Assembly (NCBI GenBank): GCA_965656085.1
Contig: CBFHJA010000024.1
Span: 1 to 64,000 of the forward strand
Origin: Aliishimia sp965656085
GTDB lineage: Bacteria; Pseudomonadota; Alphaproteobacteria; Rhodobacterales; Rhodobacteraceae
Length of the DNA: 64,000 bases
Reading direction: 5' to 3'
Below are positions 32,495 through 41,314 of the stretch, piece by piece. The position numbers were made by a program, and so were the translations under genes. The notes under the pieces were generated by a model. That model was not told the DNA's origin. It did not search any database and worked only from the letters and a program-made list of their open reading frames with translations. How positions within the stretch are numbered: the first letter of the stretch is position 1; each line of letters starts with the position of its first letter.

Positions 32495-33571
32495 ATGATG
32501 GGCGCGCTGGAGGGTCTTCGGGTCGTGGAATTTACCGGTCTTGGGCCCGCGCCTCTTGCCGGGCAGCTCTTGGCCGATCACGGGGCCGAGGTGATCACGG
32601 TGGACCGCAAGGCCGGGCCTGCCGATCCCTATGACATCAACCGGCGCGGGAAGCGGTCGGTGGTGCTGGACATGAAATCCGAGGATGGTCTGGCCGCTGC
32701 CAAGGCCTTGATTTCCAGCGCGGATATCCTCATCGAAGGCTTCCGGCCCGGGGTGATGGAACGGCTCGGGCTAGGGCCGGAGGACTGCCCCGACACGCTG
32801 ATCTACGCGCGCATGACCGGCTGGGGGCAGACCGGCCCGCTCGCGCAGACCGCCGGGCATGACCTCACCTATCTGGCGCTCACCGGGGCGCTGCACATGA
32901 TGGGTGAGACGGGCCGCCCGCCCGTGCCGCCCCTCAACCTTGTCGCGGATTTCGGGGGCGGGACGATGTTCCTGATCTTCGGCATCCTGTCGGCGGTGAT
33001 CGCGCGGCAGCGCACGGGCAAGGGGCAGGTCGTGGATGCGGCCATGGCCGAGGGCGTGCCGGCCATGATGGGGCTCTTGCAGGGCTGGCAGGCGCGCGGC
33101 GAGTGGACGGACCAGCGCGGGGCGAACCTGCTCGATGGCGGCGCGCCCTTCTATCGCTGCTACACCTGCGCCGATGGCCGGTTCGTGGCGTTCGGCGCGC
33201 TGGAGCCGCAATTTTTCGCGGAGTTTCTGACACTTACCGGACGCGATCCGGAAGAGGCCCGGAGCCAGTACGACCGCAGCACATGGGCCGAGAAACACGC
33301 CGCCTATGAGGCGCTTTTTGCCAGCCAGCCGCGCGATCATTGGGCGGCGCTCTTCGAAAGCTCGGACGCCTGTGTCGCTCCGGTTCTGACGCCGGATGAA
33401 GCCGCCACCCATCCGCATAACAGCGCCCGGCAGACTTTTGTGACCCCCGGCGGCATCCGGCAGACGGCCCCCGCGCCGCGCCTGTCGGGCACGCCGGCAC
33501 GCCCCCCGGAGCCGCCCCGCGCCATCGGTGCGGACACGGACGCTGTCCTCAAGGAATTGAGGCTGGCCTGA
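32495..33571 (+). CDS. CaiB/BaiF family protein, probable alpha-methylacyl-CoA racemase
   Basis: The protein has 358 residues of the class III CoA-transferase fold. The catalytic pair of alpha-methylacyl-CoA racemase appears as H122 (GHDLTYLALTG) and D152 (NLVADFGGG), with the same 30-residue spacing as H126/D156 of the Mycobacterium tuberculosis enzyme. The racemase role (epimerising 2-methylacyl-CoA for beta-oxidation) is therefore preferred over CoA transfer. Two ATG codons, at 32495 and 32498, follow AAGGGAG. The gene is separated from cysK only by module 5. Confidence 0.85.
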   Translation: MMGALEGLRVVEFTGLGPAPLAGQLLADHGAEVITVDRKAGPADPYDINRRGKRSVVLDMKSEDGLAAAKALISSADILIEGFRPGVMERLGLGPEDCPDTLIYARMTGWGQTGPLAQTAGHDLTYLALTGALHMMGETGRPPVPPLNLVADFGGGTMFLIFGILSAVIARQRTGKGQVVDAAMAEGVPAMMGLLQGWQARGEWTDQRGANLLDGGAPFYRCYTCADGRFVAFGALEPQFFAEFLTLTGRDPEEARSQYDRSTWAEKHAAYEALFASQPRDHWAALFESSDACVAPVLTPDEAATHPHNSARQTFVTPGGIRQTAPAPRLSGTPARPPEPPRAIGADTDAVLKELRLA

Positions 33572-33575
33572 AGCC

Positions 33576-35624
33576 TCAGGTCTTGGGACGCCGTGGCACC
33601 GCTTGGCCGCCTTTGCCCGTCGCGGCGGCTTTGGCGGCGGCGCGGGCTTTGTTTTTCTTGCTGTTCTTCTTGCCTTTGGGCGGGGGTGACCCTTTCGGGC
33701 TCTCGCTGGCGCGGCGCGTGCCGCCGGGTTTGCCCTCCGGCTTGCCGCCGGGTTTCCGCTTCGGCGGGCCATCGGTCCGGGGGGCCTTTACCGCGCCACT
33801 GCCGAAGGCGTCGTCCATGCGCCTTGTGCTGTGCGCCGCCTTTTGCCGGGGCTTGCGCGGGTTCGGCGCATCGCCCGGTTTCGGCTTCTTGGTCCGGGGC
33901 GGGGGGGCGTCGTCGTAGTCGATCGGGGCCGCTGCGCTCTGGGCCTTGCGGGGCGCGGGTTTAGGCCCGTCCTTGTAGCGCGGTTTCGGTGCGCCGGGTC
34001 TGTCAGGGCCTCGGGGGCCCTTGCGATGCGGCTTCGGCGGGCGGTCCTCACCGAGATCGGGCGCGGTGGTGAGCCGGGTCGCCGTGACACCGTCCTCGAT
34101 CTTGCCCTCCGCACCGATCGCCGCCTCGAAGCCCGGCACGCTGGTTTCCTTGATCTGCACGAAGCTGGCCCCGGACCGCACGCGGATCGCGCCGATATCG
34201 TCCTTGGTCAGATCGCCCGCCTTGCACAGCATCGGGAGCAGGATACGCGGCTCGGCGTCCTGCTCGCGGCCAATCGACAGCGAAAACCAGACGCTTGGCC
34301 CGAACTCGGCGCGCGGGGCGGGCTTGGCGTCGGCGTCGCGCAGTTCCTCGGGTGCGGTGCGCATCGTGTGGAACAGGGTCAGGTATCCGGCGGCCAGTTG
34401 CTGCGGCGTGAACTGCGCGGCCAGCATCTCAACGGTGCCCCGCAGGCTCTCGGGCACCGCGTTGGTCCAGGCCGGATCGGCCAGCAGGCGCGCCTCGTCC
34501 TGCGCCCGGACCTCATCGGCGCTCGGCGCATTGCCCCAGTCCGCGTCAAGCCGTGCCTGTGCGAGGATGCGCTCGGCCTTCCGGCGGGACTTTTTCGTCA
34601 CCACCAGAGCCGAGACGCCCTTGCGCCCGGCGCGCCCGGTGCGGCCTGAGCGGTGCAGCAGCGTCTCATGGCTGTTCGGCAATTCCGCGTGGACCACCAG
34701 ATCAAGGCTCGGCAGGTCGATCCCGCGCGCCGCCACATCGGTCGCCACGCAGACCTGCGCGCGCCCGTCCCGCATGGCCTGCAACGCGTGGCTCCGCTCG
34801 GCCTGACTCAATTCGCCCGACAGGCACACGACCTGAAACCCGCGATTGGAGAGCCGCGTCGTGAGCCGGTTCACCGCCGCGCGGGTATTGGCGAAGACAA
34901 TCGCATTCGGGGACTCGTAGAACCGCAGCGTGTTGATCACCGCGTTGTCGGTATCCTGCTCTGCCACGACCATCGCCCGGTAGGTGATGTCTGCGTGCTG
35001 CTTGGCCTCGGATTTCGTGACAATGCGCTGCGCATCCCGTTGATAGGTCTCGGCAATCCGCGCGATGGGTTTGGAGACCGTGGCCGAGAACAGCAGAGTC
35101 TGACGCGCCTCGGGGGCCGCGGAGAGGATGAATTCGAGGTCTTCACGAAAGCCCAGATCGAGCATCTCGTCGGCCTCGTCGAGCACCACCGCCCGCACCG
35201 CGCTGAGATCGATTGTCTCGCGCATCAGGTGGTCGCGCAGCCGTCCGGGGGTGGCAACCACGATATGCGCGCCGCGCGCCAGCGCCCGCCGCTCGTCGCG
35301 CATGTCCATCCCGCCCACGCAGGACGCCATGACCGCACCGGCCTGCTCGAAGAGCCACTGAAGCTCGCGTTTGACCTGAAGCGCAAGTTCTCGCGTCGGG
35401 GCGATCACCAGTGCCAGCGGCGCGGCAGCAGGGCCGAACACATCCACGTCCCCCAGAAGCGTGGGGGCTATCGCAAGACCGAAGCCAAGTGTCTTGCCCG
35501 ATCCCGTCTGCGCCGAGACCAACAGATCGCGCCCCTCCAGCTCTGGTGCCAGAACCGCCTCCTGAACCGGGGTCAGCGTTTCATATCCACGGGCATCGAG
35601 CGCGGCTTGCAGGGTGTGTTTCAT
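33576..35624 (-). CDS. DEAD-box ATP-dependent RNA helicase with DbpA-type domain and basic tail
   Basis: The protein has 682 residues. Helicase motifs in order are the Q-motif region LTPVQEAVL, Walker A AQTGSGKT, PTRELALQ, DEADEML, SAT, FANTRAAVNRL, ATDVAARGID and HRSGRTGRAG. A DbpA-like RNA-binding domain spans about 455-545. The last 130 residues are Lys/Pro/Arg-rich and low in complexity, typical of an RNA-contacting tail. It should remodel structured RNA or assembling ribosomes, like DeaD/CsdA. It is a single gene; no partner is coupled to it. Confidence 0.92.
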   Translation of the reverse strand: MKHTLQAALDARGYETLTPVQEAVLAPELEGRDLLVSAQTGSGKTLGFGLAIAPTLLGDVDVFGPAAAPLALVIAPTRELALQVKRELQWLFEQAGAVMASCVGGMDMRDERRALARGAHIVVATPGRLRDHLMRETIDLSAVRAVVLDEADEMLDLGFREDLEFILSAAPEARQTLLFSATVSKPIARIAETYQRDAQRIVTKSEAKQHADITYRAMVVAEQDTDNAVINTLRFYESPNAIVFANTRAAVNRLTTRLSNRGFQVVCLSGELSQAERSHALQAMRDGRAQVCVATDVAARGIDLPSLDLVVHAELPNSHETLLHRSGRTGRAGRKGVSALVVTKKSRRKAERILAQARLDADWGNAPSADEVRAQDEARLLADPAWTNAVPESLRGTVEMLAAQFTPQQLAAGYLTLFHTMRTAPEELRDADAKPAPRAEFGPSVWFSLSIGREQDAEPRILLPMLCKAGDLTKDDIGAIRVRSGASFVQIKETSVPGFEAAIGAEGKIEDGVTATRLTTAPDLGEDRPPKPHRKGPRGPDRPGAPKPRYKDGPKPAPRKAQSAAAPIDYDDAPPPRTKKPKPGDAPNPRKPRQKAAHSTRRMDDAFGSGAVKAPRTDGPPKRKPGGKPEGKPGGTRRASESPKGSPPPKGKKNSKKNKARAAAKAAATGKGGQAVPRRPKT

Positions 35625-35975
35625 GGGGAGGGCAGGCTTTCTATCACGTCGGCAGGCACGAAACGCGCCAAGCCACCGCCCTTACGCCTGTGGGGTCCCT
35701 TTGTATAGAGGCTTCAGGAAAGGTGTGGCACTGCATCGCGCCGCTTTTGGGCGCACTCAGAGGTCGTTCCGAACGCTGCGCGTCCGGCCGGGGGGGCGCG
35801 CTGCGCGCGCGCTGGAGGCTCTGCCTCCAGACCTCCGGAATATTTTTGTCAAAAGGAAAACAGGGGCGCAGGCCAGAGCGGGTGAAGGCCGGACTGGGCG
35901 GCTCATGCCGCAATCTAAGGCCCTCCCGTCGTATCTTCTCTTGCCAAACCCGCGCCTGCCAAGCCAGATAAGCTC
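35625..35975. other. Non-coding gap between the helicase and M19 genes
   Basis: This 351-bp gap holds the helicase promoter side (no clear -10/-35 pair seen), terminator-like module 6 and the upstream region of the dipeptidase-like gene. No RNA gene was recognised. Confidence 0.5.
35795..35868 (+). repeat. Terminator-like repeated module, copy 6
   Basis: GCGCGCTGCGCGCGC and CTGGAGGCTCTGCCTCCAG hairpins precede CGGAATATTTTTGTCAAAAGGAAAACAGG. The nearest plus-strand gene lies downstream, not upstream, so this copy does not end a known sense transcript. Confidence 0.6.
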
Positions 35976-36959
35976 ATGACAGCCCCGCGCATCGACAATC
36001 TGCAATACGCCAACTGGTCCCCGAAGATTTTCCGCGAAATGCGGGCGGGCGGGCTGGATGCCGTGCATGTGACCATCGCCTATCACGAAACGTTCCGCGA
36101 GATGGTGCTGAACCTTGAGGCATGGAACCGCTGGTTCGAGGCGCATCCCGACCTGATCTTCAAGGGCATCGCCGCCGCCGATGTGACGCGGGCGCAGGAG
36201 ACCGGGCGGACGGCGATCTTCTTCGGGTTCCAGAACCCCAGCCCCATCGAGGACGATATCGGGCTCGTGGAGATCTGCCACCAGCTTGGCGTGCGGTTCA
36301 TGCAACTCACCTATAACAACCAGTCCCTGCTCGCGACCGGGTGCTATGAGGACGACGACACCGGGCTCACGCGGATGGGCCGTCAAGTCGTGGCGGAGAT
36401 GAACCGGGTGGGGATGGTCGTCGATATGTCCCATTCGGCGGATCGCTCGACCTTGGAGGTCATCGAAGCCTCGTCCCGGCCCATCGCAATCACCCATGCC
36501 AACCCCGGCTGGTGGCACCCCGCCAAGCGCAACAAGCCCCATGATGTTCTGAAGGCGCTCACGGACCGGGGCGGGATGCTGGGCTTTTCGCTCTATCCGC
36601 ACCATCTCAAGCGCGGCACAGACTGCACGCTTGAAGACTTCTGCGCAATGATCGCCGAGGCCGCGTCGCGCTATGGCGTGGCGCATCTGGGGATCGGTTC
36701 GGACCTCTGTCAGGACCAGCCCGACAGCGTCGTGGAATGGATGCGCGTGGGGCGGTGGTCGAAACAGATGGATTACGGCGAGGGCTCGGCGGCCAATCCC
36801 GGCTTCCCCCCGCAGCCGCGCTGGTTCAAGGACAACCGCGATTTCCCGAACCTTGCCAAAGGCTTGCAGGAGGCTGGCTTCGCGCAGACCGAAATCGACG
36901 GCCTTCTGGGCGGCAACTGGCACCGCTTCTATGCAGACAGCTTCAGCCCGGAGACATGA
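35976..36959 (+). CDS. Divergent peptidase M19 (membrane dipeptidase) family protein
   Basis: The protein has 327 residues and the M19 amidohydrolase barrel. The two central metal histidines are kept in VVDMSHSADRS and ITHANPGWW, and an acidic residue in NPSPIEDD fits the bridging ligand. The usual first motif H-x-D near the N-terminus is missing: the aligned segment reads IDNLQYANWS. A single-metal or altered active site is therefore likely. No signal peptide or membrane anchor is seen. It is followed by two genes on the same strand after four bases and then by an overlap, so it is the first of a three-gene unit. Confidence 0.8.
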   Translation: MTAPRIDNLQYANWSPKIFREMRAGGLDAVHVTIAYHETFREMVLNLEAWNRWFEAHPDLIFKGIAAADVTRAQETGRTAIFFGFQNPSPIEDDIGLVEICHQLGVRFMQLTYNNQSLLATGCYEDDDTGLTRMGRQVVAEMNRVGMVVDMSHSADRSTLEVIEASSRPIAITHANPGWWHPAKRNKPHDVLKALTDRGGMLGFSLYPHHLKRGTDCTLEDFCAMIAEAASRYGVAHLGIGSDLCQDQPDSVVEWMRVGRWSKQMDYGEGSAANPGFPPQPRWFKDNRDFPNLAKGLQEAGFAQTEIDGLLGGNWHRFYADSFSPET

Positions 36960-36963
36960 GCCC

Positions 36964-38604
36964 ATGAAGGACTTCATCGCCCCGCCCCAAACCGACCTGC
37001 GCCCGCCCTCCGAGGTCATGCGCCTCAGCCGCATGGGCGCAATGTTCCCGACCCGCCTGAGCTTCCTGCGCGTCCTCACCCGCGAACTGGTCGCCCATGG
37101 CACGTCGCCCCGTCGCACGCTCTGGGACATGGACGCCGAGGGCTATGGCCGCGCGGTCTACACGCTGGAGCTCCATGGCAGCCCCTATTCCCTCGTCGCC
37201 CTCAGCCAGCCGCTCGACGATGACAAACGCTCCGACCGGGTGATCGCGACGGCTTGGGACGCGGCCTTCGTGCTCTATGACGGGGAGCCCGATGTGGCGG
37301 AGCTTGACCGCATCGCCGCCGCCGCGCCGTTGCAGGAGGCGGGCCGGTTCACGCAAGCCGATCTCGTGCTGAGCCGCGCGAACAAATCGGTGCGGCTCTG
37401 GACCCATTGCGTGGAGGCCCTGCGCGCGGGCCGCCAGCCGGACGCGGATCAGATCGACCGCATCGGCTATCTGATGCGCACGACAGCGGTTTACGGCAAT
37501 GGAAAATTCGGCATCGCCGACCGCGACCTGATCGCCGATCGTCCGGGGTTTTCGATGTCCTTCATGGCCGAGATGCTCACGGTCTGGCTGATCCGGGGCT
37601 TCACGCTCGACCTGCTCGAACATGTGGGCGGCGCGCCGCTGGACCGGAGCCTCAAGCGCCACCTCGGGATTGGCAATGCGACAGGCCTCGGCATGGCCCC
37701 GTTCCTCGTGAGCCACCCGATCCTGCTGAACAATTGGATGATGGTGCGCGAAACCGCACTGGCCCGCGTCCGTGCCGTCCCGCATCTGACCGACCCCCAA
37801 CGCGCTGTGCTCCAAGACCTGCACACCCGCGCCGCCGCCCATCTCGCCGCATGGAAGGTGCCGGACCCGGCCCATCAGGCCCGCATCGACGCCTGCGCGC
37901 AGGATTGGGCCGCACTCGCCCCCGCCTTCGCCGCCGCAGAAACCCCCGAGGCGCTGTGGCAGGCCGGTCAGGCGCTTGGCACTGAGGCGCAGGAACTCCT
38001 CCTTGCAACCTTGCTGGAGCCGTTCGGCGAGCTGGTGGACGGGCTGGCGGAGTGCCTGACCGACCCGTTCGGCGGCTACGGACAGCCCTTCGCGGAGACC
38101 GGCGCGCTGCGCACGGCCTTGGAGCAGGATTACCACTGGGCGCTGACGCTCGATTTCGACACGGCAACCGAACGGGCCCGATTCTGGTATGTCTCGGAAG
38201 AAAAACTCGAACCCCGTCTTGGCGACCGTTTCGAAGAGCCGGGCGCAGAGCGCGAGTCGCCCCTCGATATCGCCTACCGGATCAAAGCGCTGCACGCCGA
38301 TCTGCCGGACAAGCCCGCGCCTCTCGCGGCGTTCCTCACGGACCACCCCGAGCACCTTCTGGCGGTCGAGCGCGCGCAGATCACCGCCGCGCACCCTTAC
38401 GCCGAAATCCGCGACAATCTCACCGCCGAGACCTGCCTGCCCATCGACATGCTGCGCGCCAAACTGGCCTGCTTTGGGGCGACGCGGTTCGATCCCAAAT
38501 CCGACCTCTGGACCAGGATCACCCTGGCCCAAGGCGCGCCGCTCTTCGACGAGCTGGACACGCCTTTGGCTGGGGACTGGTTCTGCCCGGCGCTTGTGCG
38601 ATGA
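36964..38604 (+). CDS. Conserved hypothetical protein, three-gene M19 unit
   Basis: The protein has 546 residues and I do not recognise a named domain. It is soluble, with no signal peptide. Segments that look conserved are LSFLRVLTRELV, YGNGKFGIADRD, GMAPFLVSHPILLNNW and LTDPFGGYGQPF. The middle (about 150-300) is rich in paired Arg/Trp/His residues, as in an enzyme or flavoprotein partner, but that is only an impression. It begins four bases after the M19 gene and overlaps the next by ATGA, so all three are one transcript and probably one pathway. Confidence 0.8.
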   Translation: MKDFIAPPQTDLRPPSEVMRLSRMGAMFPTRLSFLRVLTRELVAHGTSPRRTLWDMDAEGYGRAVYTLELHGSPYSLVALSQPLDDDKRSDRVIATAWDAAFVLYDGEPDVAELDRIAAAAPLQEAGRFTQADLVLSRANKSVRLWTHCVEALRAGRQPDADQIDRIGYLMRTTAVYGNGKFGIADRDLIADRPGFSMSFMAEMLTVWLIRGFTLDLLEHVGGAPLDRSLKRHLGIGNATGLGMAPFLVSHPILLNNWMMVRETALARVRAVPHLTDPQRAVLQDLHTRAAAHLAAWKVPDPAHQARIDACAQDWAALAPAFAAAETPEALWQAGQALGTEAQELLLATLLEPFGELVDGLAECLTDPFGGYGQPFAETGALRTALEQDYHWALTLDFDTATERARFWYVSEEKLEPRLGDRFEEPGAERESPLDIAYRIKALHADLPDKPAPLAAFLTDHPEHLLAVERAQITAAHPYAEIRDNLTAETCLPIDMLRAKLACFGATRFDPKSDLWTRITLAQGAPLFDELDTPLAGDWFCPALVR

Positions 38605-38990
38605 GCTTTTCAGTGAACGAGACCCAGATGCTCGCGCAGAAGGCGGCGCGCGGGGCTGGGGCGCACCCGGCGCAGGCGGCGCATTTCGGACGGGCGGCGG
38701 TGCGCCATCTCGCAGCCGGGCGCGATCCCGATGATCTGCACGCTGCGCTGGACGCCTTGCCGGAGGGGCCGATTCAGACGCTGCCATTTGCGCCTGACGG
38801 CAGCGTGCTCGGGCGCAGCTATGCGGAGGCGGGTGCAGCCCCCGAGGCGCGTCCCGCTCTGCCCGCGCGCCTCAACGTCCCCGCGCCGCTCAAGGCGCGG
38901 ATGGAGGCGTTGGCATGGCAGACCTATGTGCCGGCGACCGAGGCGTCGCGCGCGGCAGGCGCCGGGGCAGGGCTCACCGATAACGATTGA
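38601..38990 (+). CDS. Short DUF3726-like protein
   Basis: The protein has 129 residues. The first 40 (SFSVNETQMLAQKAARGAGAHP) resemble the opening of the DUF3726 family, which is usually about 230 residues long. This copy is therefore about half length or a divergent short form. The remaining part is Ala/Pro-rich. It overlaps the upstream hypothetical gene by ATGA. The function is unknown. Confidence 0.65.
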   Translation: MSFSVNETQMLAQKAARGAGAHPAQAAHFGRAAVRHLAAGRDPDDLHAALDALPEGPIQTLPFAPDGSVLGRSYAEAGAAPEARPALPARLNVPAPLKARMEALAWQTYVPATEASRAAGAGAGLTDND

Positions 38991-39088
38991 GGCGTTCCCG
39001 CCCCGCCCCGGGCTGGGTTTCTTGCCACGGCCCGCGCTCTGCGAGCACCAGCGATTGCGCTGGCGGCCCGGATCGGTCACAGTGCCCC

Positions 39089-39547
39089 ATGGATTGGCTT
39101 CTCCTTCTCAGTTTTCTCGCGGCCTGCGCCGCGCCCGCCGCCTCCGGCGCCCTGTTCCGCCCCGGGGATTGGTATGAGGACCTTGCCAAACCGGGCTGGA
39201 CCCCGCCGAACTGGCTCTTCCCGGTCGTCTGGGCGTTCTTGTATTTCACAATGTCATGGGCGGCGGCGCGGGTTGCCAGCATGCCGGACACCGGACAGGC
39301 GGTTGCCTTCTGGGCGATCCAGATCGCGTTCAACACGCTGTGGTCCGGGGTTTTCTTCGGTTTGCGCAAGATGTTCGCGGCGGGGGTGATCCTTGCGGCG
39401 CTGTGGCTGGCGGTAGCAACGACGATGTGGGCGTTCTGGCAGCATGACTGGCTCGCGGGGCTGCTCTTCGTGCCTTACCTTGTCTGGGTCAGCATCGCGT
39501 TTGCGCTCAACTGGACGGTCTGGTCGCTCAATCGCGCGGCGGCCTGA
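39089..39547 (+). CDS. tspO: TspO/MBR family membrane protein
   Basis: The protein has 152 residues and five predicted membrane helices with the family's aromatic pattern, including WTPPNWLFPVVWAFLYFTMSWAAA. TspO binds porphyrins; in Rhodobacter sphaeroides it lies in the outer membrane and lowers photosynthesis gene expression when oxygen is present. Its presence agrees with bchE/bchJ elsewhere in the window. The ATG at 39089 begins directly with the first helix. No PpsR or FnrL site was found upstream. Confidence 0.9.
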   Translation: MDWLLLLSFLAACAAPAASGALFRPGDWYEDLAKPGWTPPNWLFPVVWAFLYFTMSWAAARVASMPDTGQAVAFWAIQIAFNTLWSGVFFGLRKMFAAGVILAALWLAVATTMWAFWQHDWLAGLLFVPYLVWVSIAFALNWTVWSLNRAAA

Positions 39548-39691
39548 CGCCGTGAAGACCCGCCCCGGGTTTGATCTCAGCCTGTCGCGCCAGCGGCGGG
39601 CGTCACCCGGCAACACATCGCTGAATGTGTGAGAGGGCGGGGCCTCGCGGATCAGCGCACACATATTCGGCACAGGGGCCCTTCCGCCGCG

Positions 39692-39718
39692 TCGAGGCCC
39701 CGGGTCAAGCCCGGGGCG
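39692..39718. repeat. CCCCGGG hairpin repeat, second copy
   Basis: GTCGAGGCCCCGGGTCAAGCCCGGGGC repeats the hairpin of the ppk2 terminator at 937-969. Upstream at 39580-39635 is a further ACACAT...ATGTGT hairpin after a GCCTGTCGCGCCAGCGGCGGGCG segment shared with 44247-44271. Confidence 0.55.
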
Positions 39719-39768
39719 GGGTCAATTCGGGGCTGGCATCCGGCGTCTTTTCCCCACACAGTCGCGCC

Positions 39769-40518
39769 ATGCCTTTTGATCCCCATGTCTTTCGCCACAC
39801 GCCTGCCCTGCGCGGCCGGATCACCCCGCCGGACCAATCCGAGATGCGCTTCGGACGGGATCGTTTCGACGAGCTCGACATTCAAGCCGCCGAGGAGGGC
39901 TGGCCGCCCGGCTGGCGCATGGATCACGACGCGCGCGAGGCAAACCGTCAGGAGATTCTTTCCGGGCGCTGGGATCAGGACCTCTGGGTCTTCGCCTATG
40001 GCTCGCTGATCTGGGATCCGGCGGTCTATGTGGAGGAATACCGCTATGGCTCGCTCATGGGCTGGCGGCGCAGCTTTTGCATGAAGCTCGAAGGCGGGCG
40101 CGGCACCCGCGAGCGGCCCGGCCTGATGGCGGCGCTCGATGAGGGTGGGCGCTGCGACGGCGTGGTGATCCGCATCGCCGCCGAGCGCGTCGACGAGGAA
40201 ACGCGCTTCATGTGGAACCGCGAGATGTTCGCGGGCTCTTATCGTCCGACGTTTCTGCAAGTGGACACGCCGCAAGGTCCGGTGGAGGCGCTCGCCTTCC
40301 TGATGGAACATAGCAACGAACGCTACATGCCCGATCTCGACGAGGACGACGCCGCGCGCATGATCGCGCTGGCGGAGGGCAATCTGGGGCCGAATTTCGA
40401 GTATCTGGAAAACCTCATGCGCCATCTCGACGAGCTTGGGCTCGAAGATGCCGACATGCACCGGCTCTACACCAAGACCTGCGCGGTGCGCGCTCAGGCG
40501 AACGGGTCGGCCTCGTAG
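39769..40518 (+). CDS. chaC: ChaC-family gamma-glutamylcyclotransferase
   Basis: ChaC enzymes split glutathione to 5-oxoproline and Cys-Gly in the cytoplasm. The protein has 249 residues. The substrate-binding loop is FAYGSLIWDP, and the later FMWNREMFAGSYRP region supplies the catalytic acid area. Its first 70 residues form an N-terminal extension common in proteobacterial ChaC. The 3' end overlaps the 3' end of truA by 25 bases on the opposite strand, so the two are convergent without space for a terminator. Confidence 0.9.
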   Translation: MPFDPHVFRHTPALRGRITPPDQSEMRFGRDRFDELDIQAAEEGWPPGWRMDHDAREANRQEILSGRWDQDLWVFAYGSLIWDPAVYVEEYRYGSLMGWRRSFCMKLEGGRGTRERPGLMAALDEGGRCDGVVIRIAAERVDEETRFMWNREMFAGSYRPTFLQVDTPQGPVEALAFLMEHSNERYMPDLDEDDAARMIALAEGNLGPNFEYLENLMRHLDELGLEDADMHRLYTKTCAVRAQANGSAS

Positions 40519-41261
40519 CGCACCCCGGCAAGGTAGAGCCCCTGCGGCGGGCAGACCGGCCCGCAGGCGGCGCGGTCGCGGGCCTCCAGCGCGGATTTCA
40601 CATCGCGCGGCGTCCACGCCCCGGCCCCCACACGCTCCAGTGTACCGACGAAGCTGCGCACCTGATTGTGCAGAAAGGACCGCGCGCGCACGGTGAACTG
40701 CACCTCCGGCCCGTGGTCCCCATCCACCCGCATCACATTCAGCGCATCCAGCGTCTTCACCGGGCTCTCGGCCTGACAAATCGACGACCGGAAGGTGGTG
40801 AAATCATGCCGTCCGAGCAGGAAATCCGCCCCGGCCTGCATCGCCTCCACATCGAGCTCATGGTTCACCCGCCACACCAGCCCCGCCAGATGGGTCGCAG
40901 GCGCGCGGCGCATCAGCAGGCGGAACAGGTACCGCCGCTCCAGCGCCGAGAACCGCGCGTGCCAGTCATCCGCCACCCGCGCACAGGCGAGGATCGCCAC
41001 AGGATCGGGCTTCAAATGATAGTTCAGCGCCTCCGAGAGCCGGAACGGGTCCCAGTCCTTCTCCATGTCGCAATGCGCCACCTGCCCGAGCCCATGCACC
41101 CCCGCATCCGTGCGCCCCGCCGCCGCAATCGTGTGCGCCCGAGGCTCCAGCCGCGCCAGCGCCGCCTCGATCGCGCCCTGCACCGAGGGCTGATCCTTCT
41201 GGCGCTGCCAGCCAGCGAACGGTCCCCCGTGATATTCCACTTTCAAAGCATAACGCGGCAT
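40494..41261 (-). CDS. truA: tRNA pseudouridine(38-40) synthase
   Basis: TruA makes pseudouridine at positions 38-40 of the tRNA anticodon arm. The protein has 255 residues. The catalytic Asp lies in AAGRTDAGVHGLGQVAH, and the second half carries RSFLHNQVRSFVGTLERVG. The ATG at 41261 gives the standard N-terminus MPRYALKVEYHGGPF. It overlaps chaC tail to tail and is divergent from ycjX with a very short gap. Confidence 0.95.
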   Translation of the reverse strand: MPRYALKVEYHGGPFAGWQRQKDQPSVQGAIEAALARLEPRAHTIAAAGRTDAGVHGLGQVAHCDMEKDWDPFRLSEALNYHLKPDPVAILACARVADDWHARFSALERRYLFRLLMRRAPATHLAGLVWRVNHELDVEAMQAGADFLLGRHDFTTFRSSICQAESPVKTLDALNVMRVDGDHGPEVQFTVRARSFLHNQVRSFVGTLERVGAGAWTPRDVKSALEARDRAACGPVCPPQGLYLAGVRYEADPFA

Positions 41262-41314
41262 AAGGGGCGGATACCTTTGCTTTTCCCCGCTGGCAAGCCG
41301 GAGCCCGCGCACAT

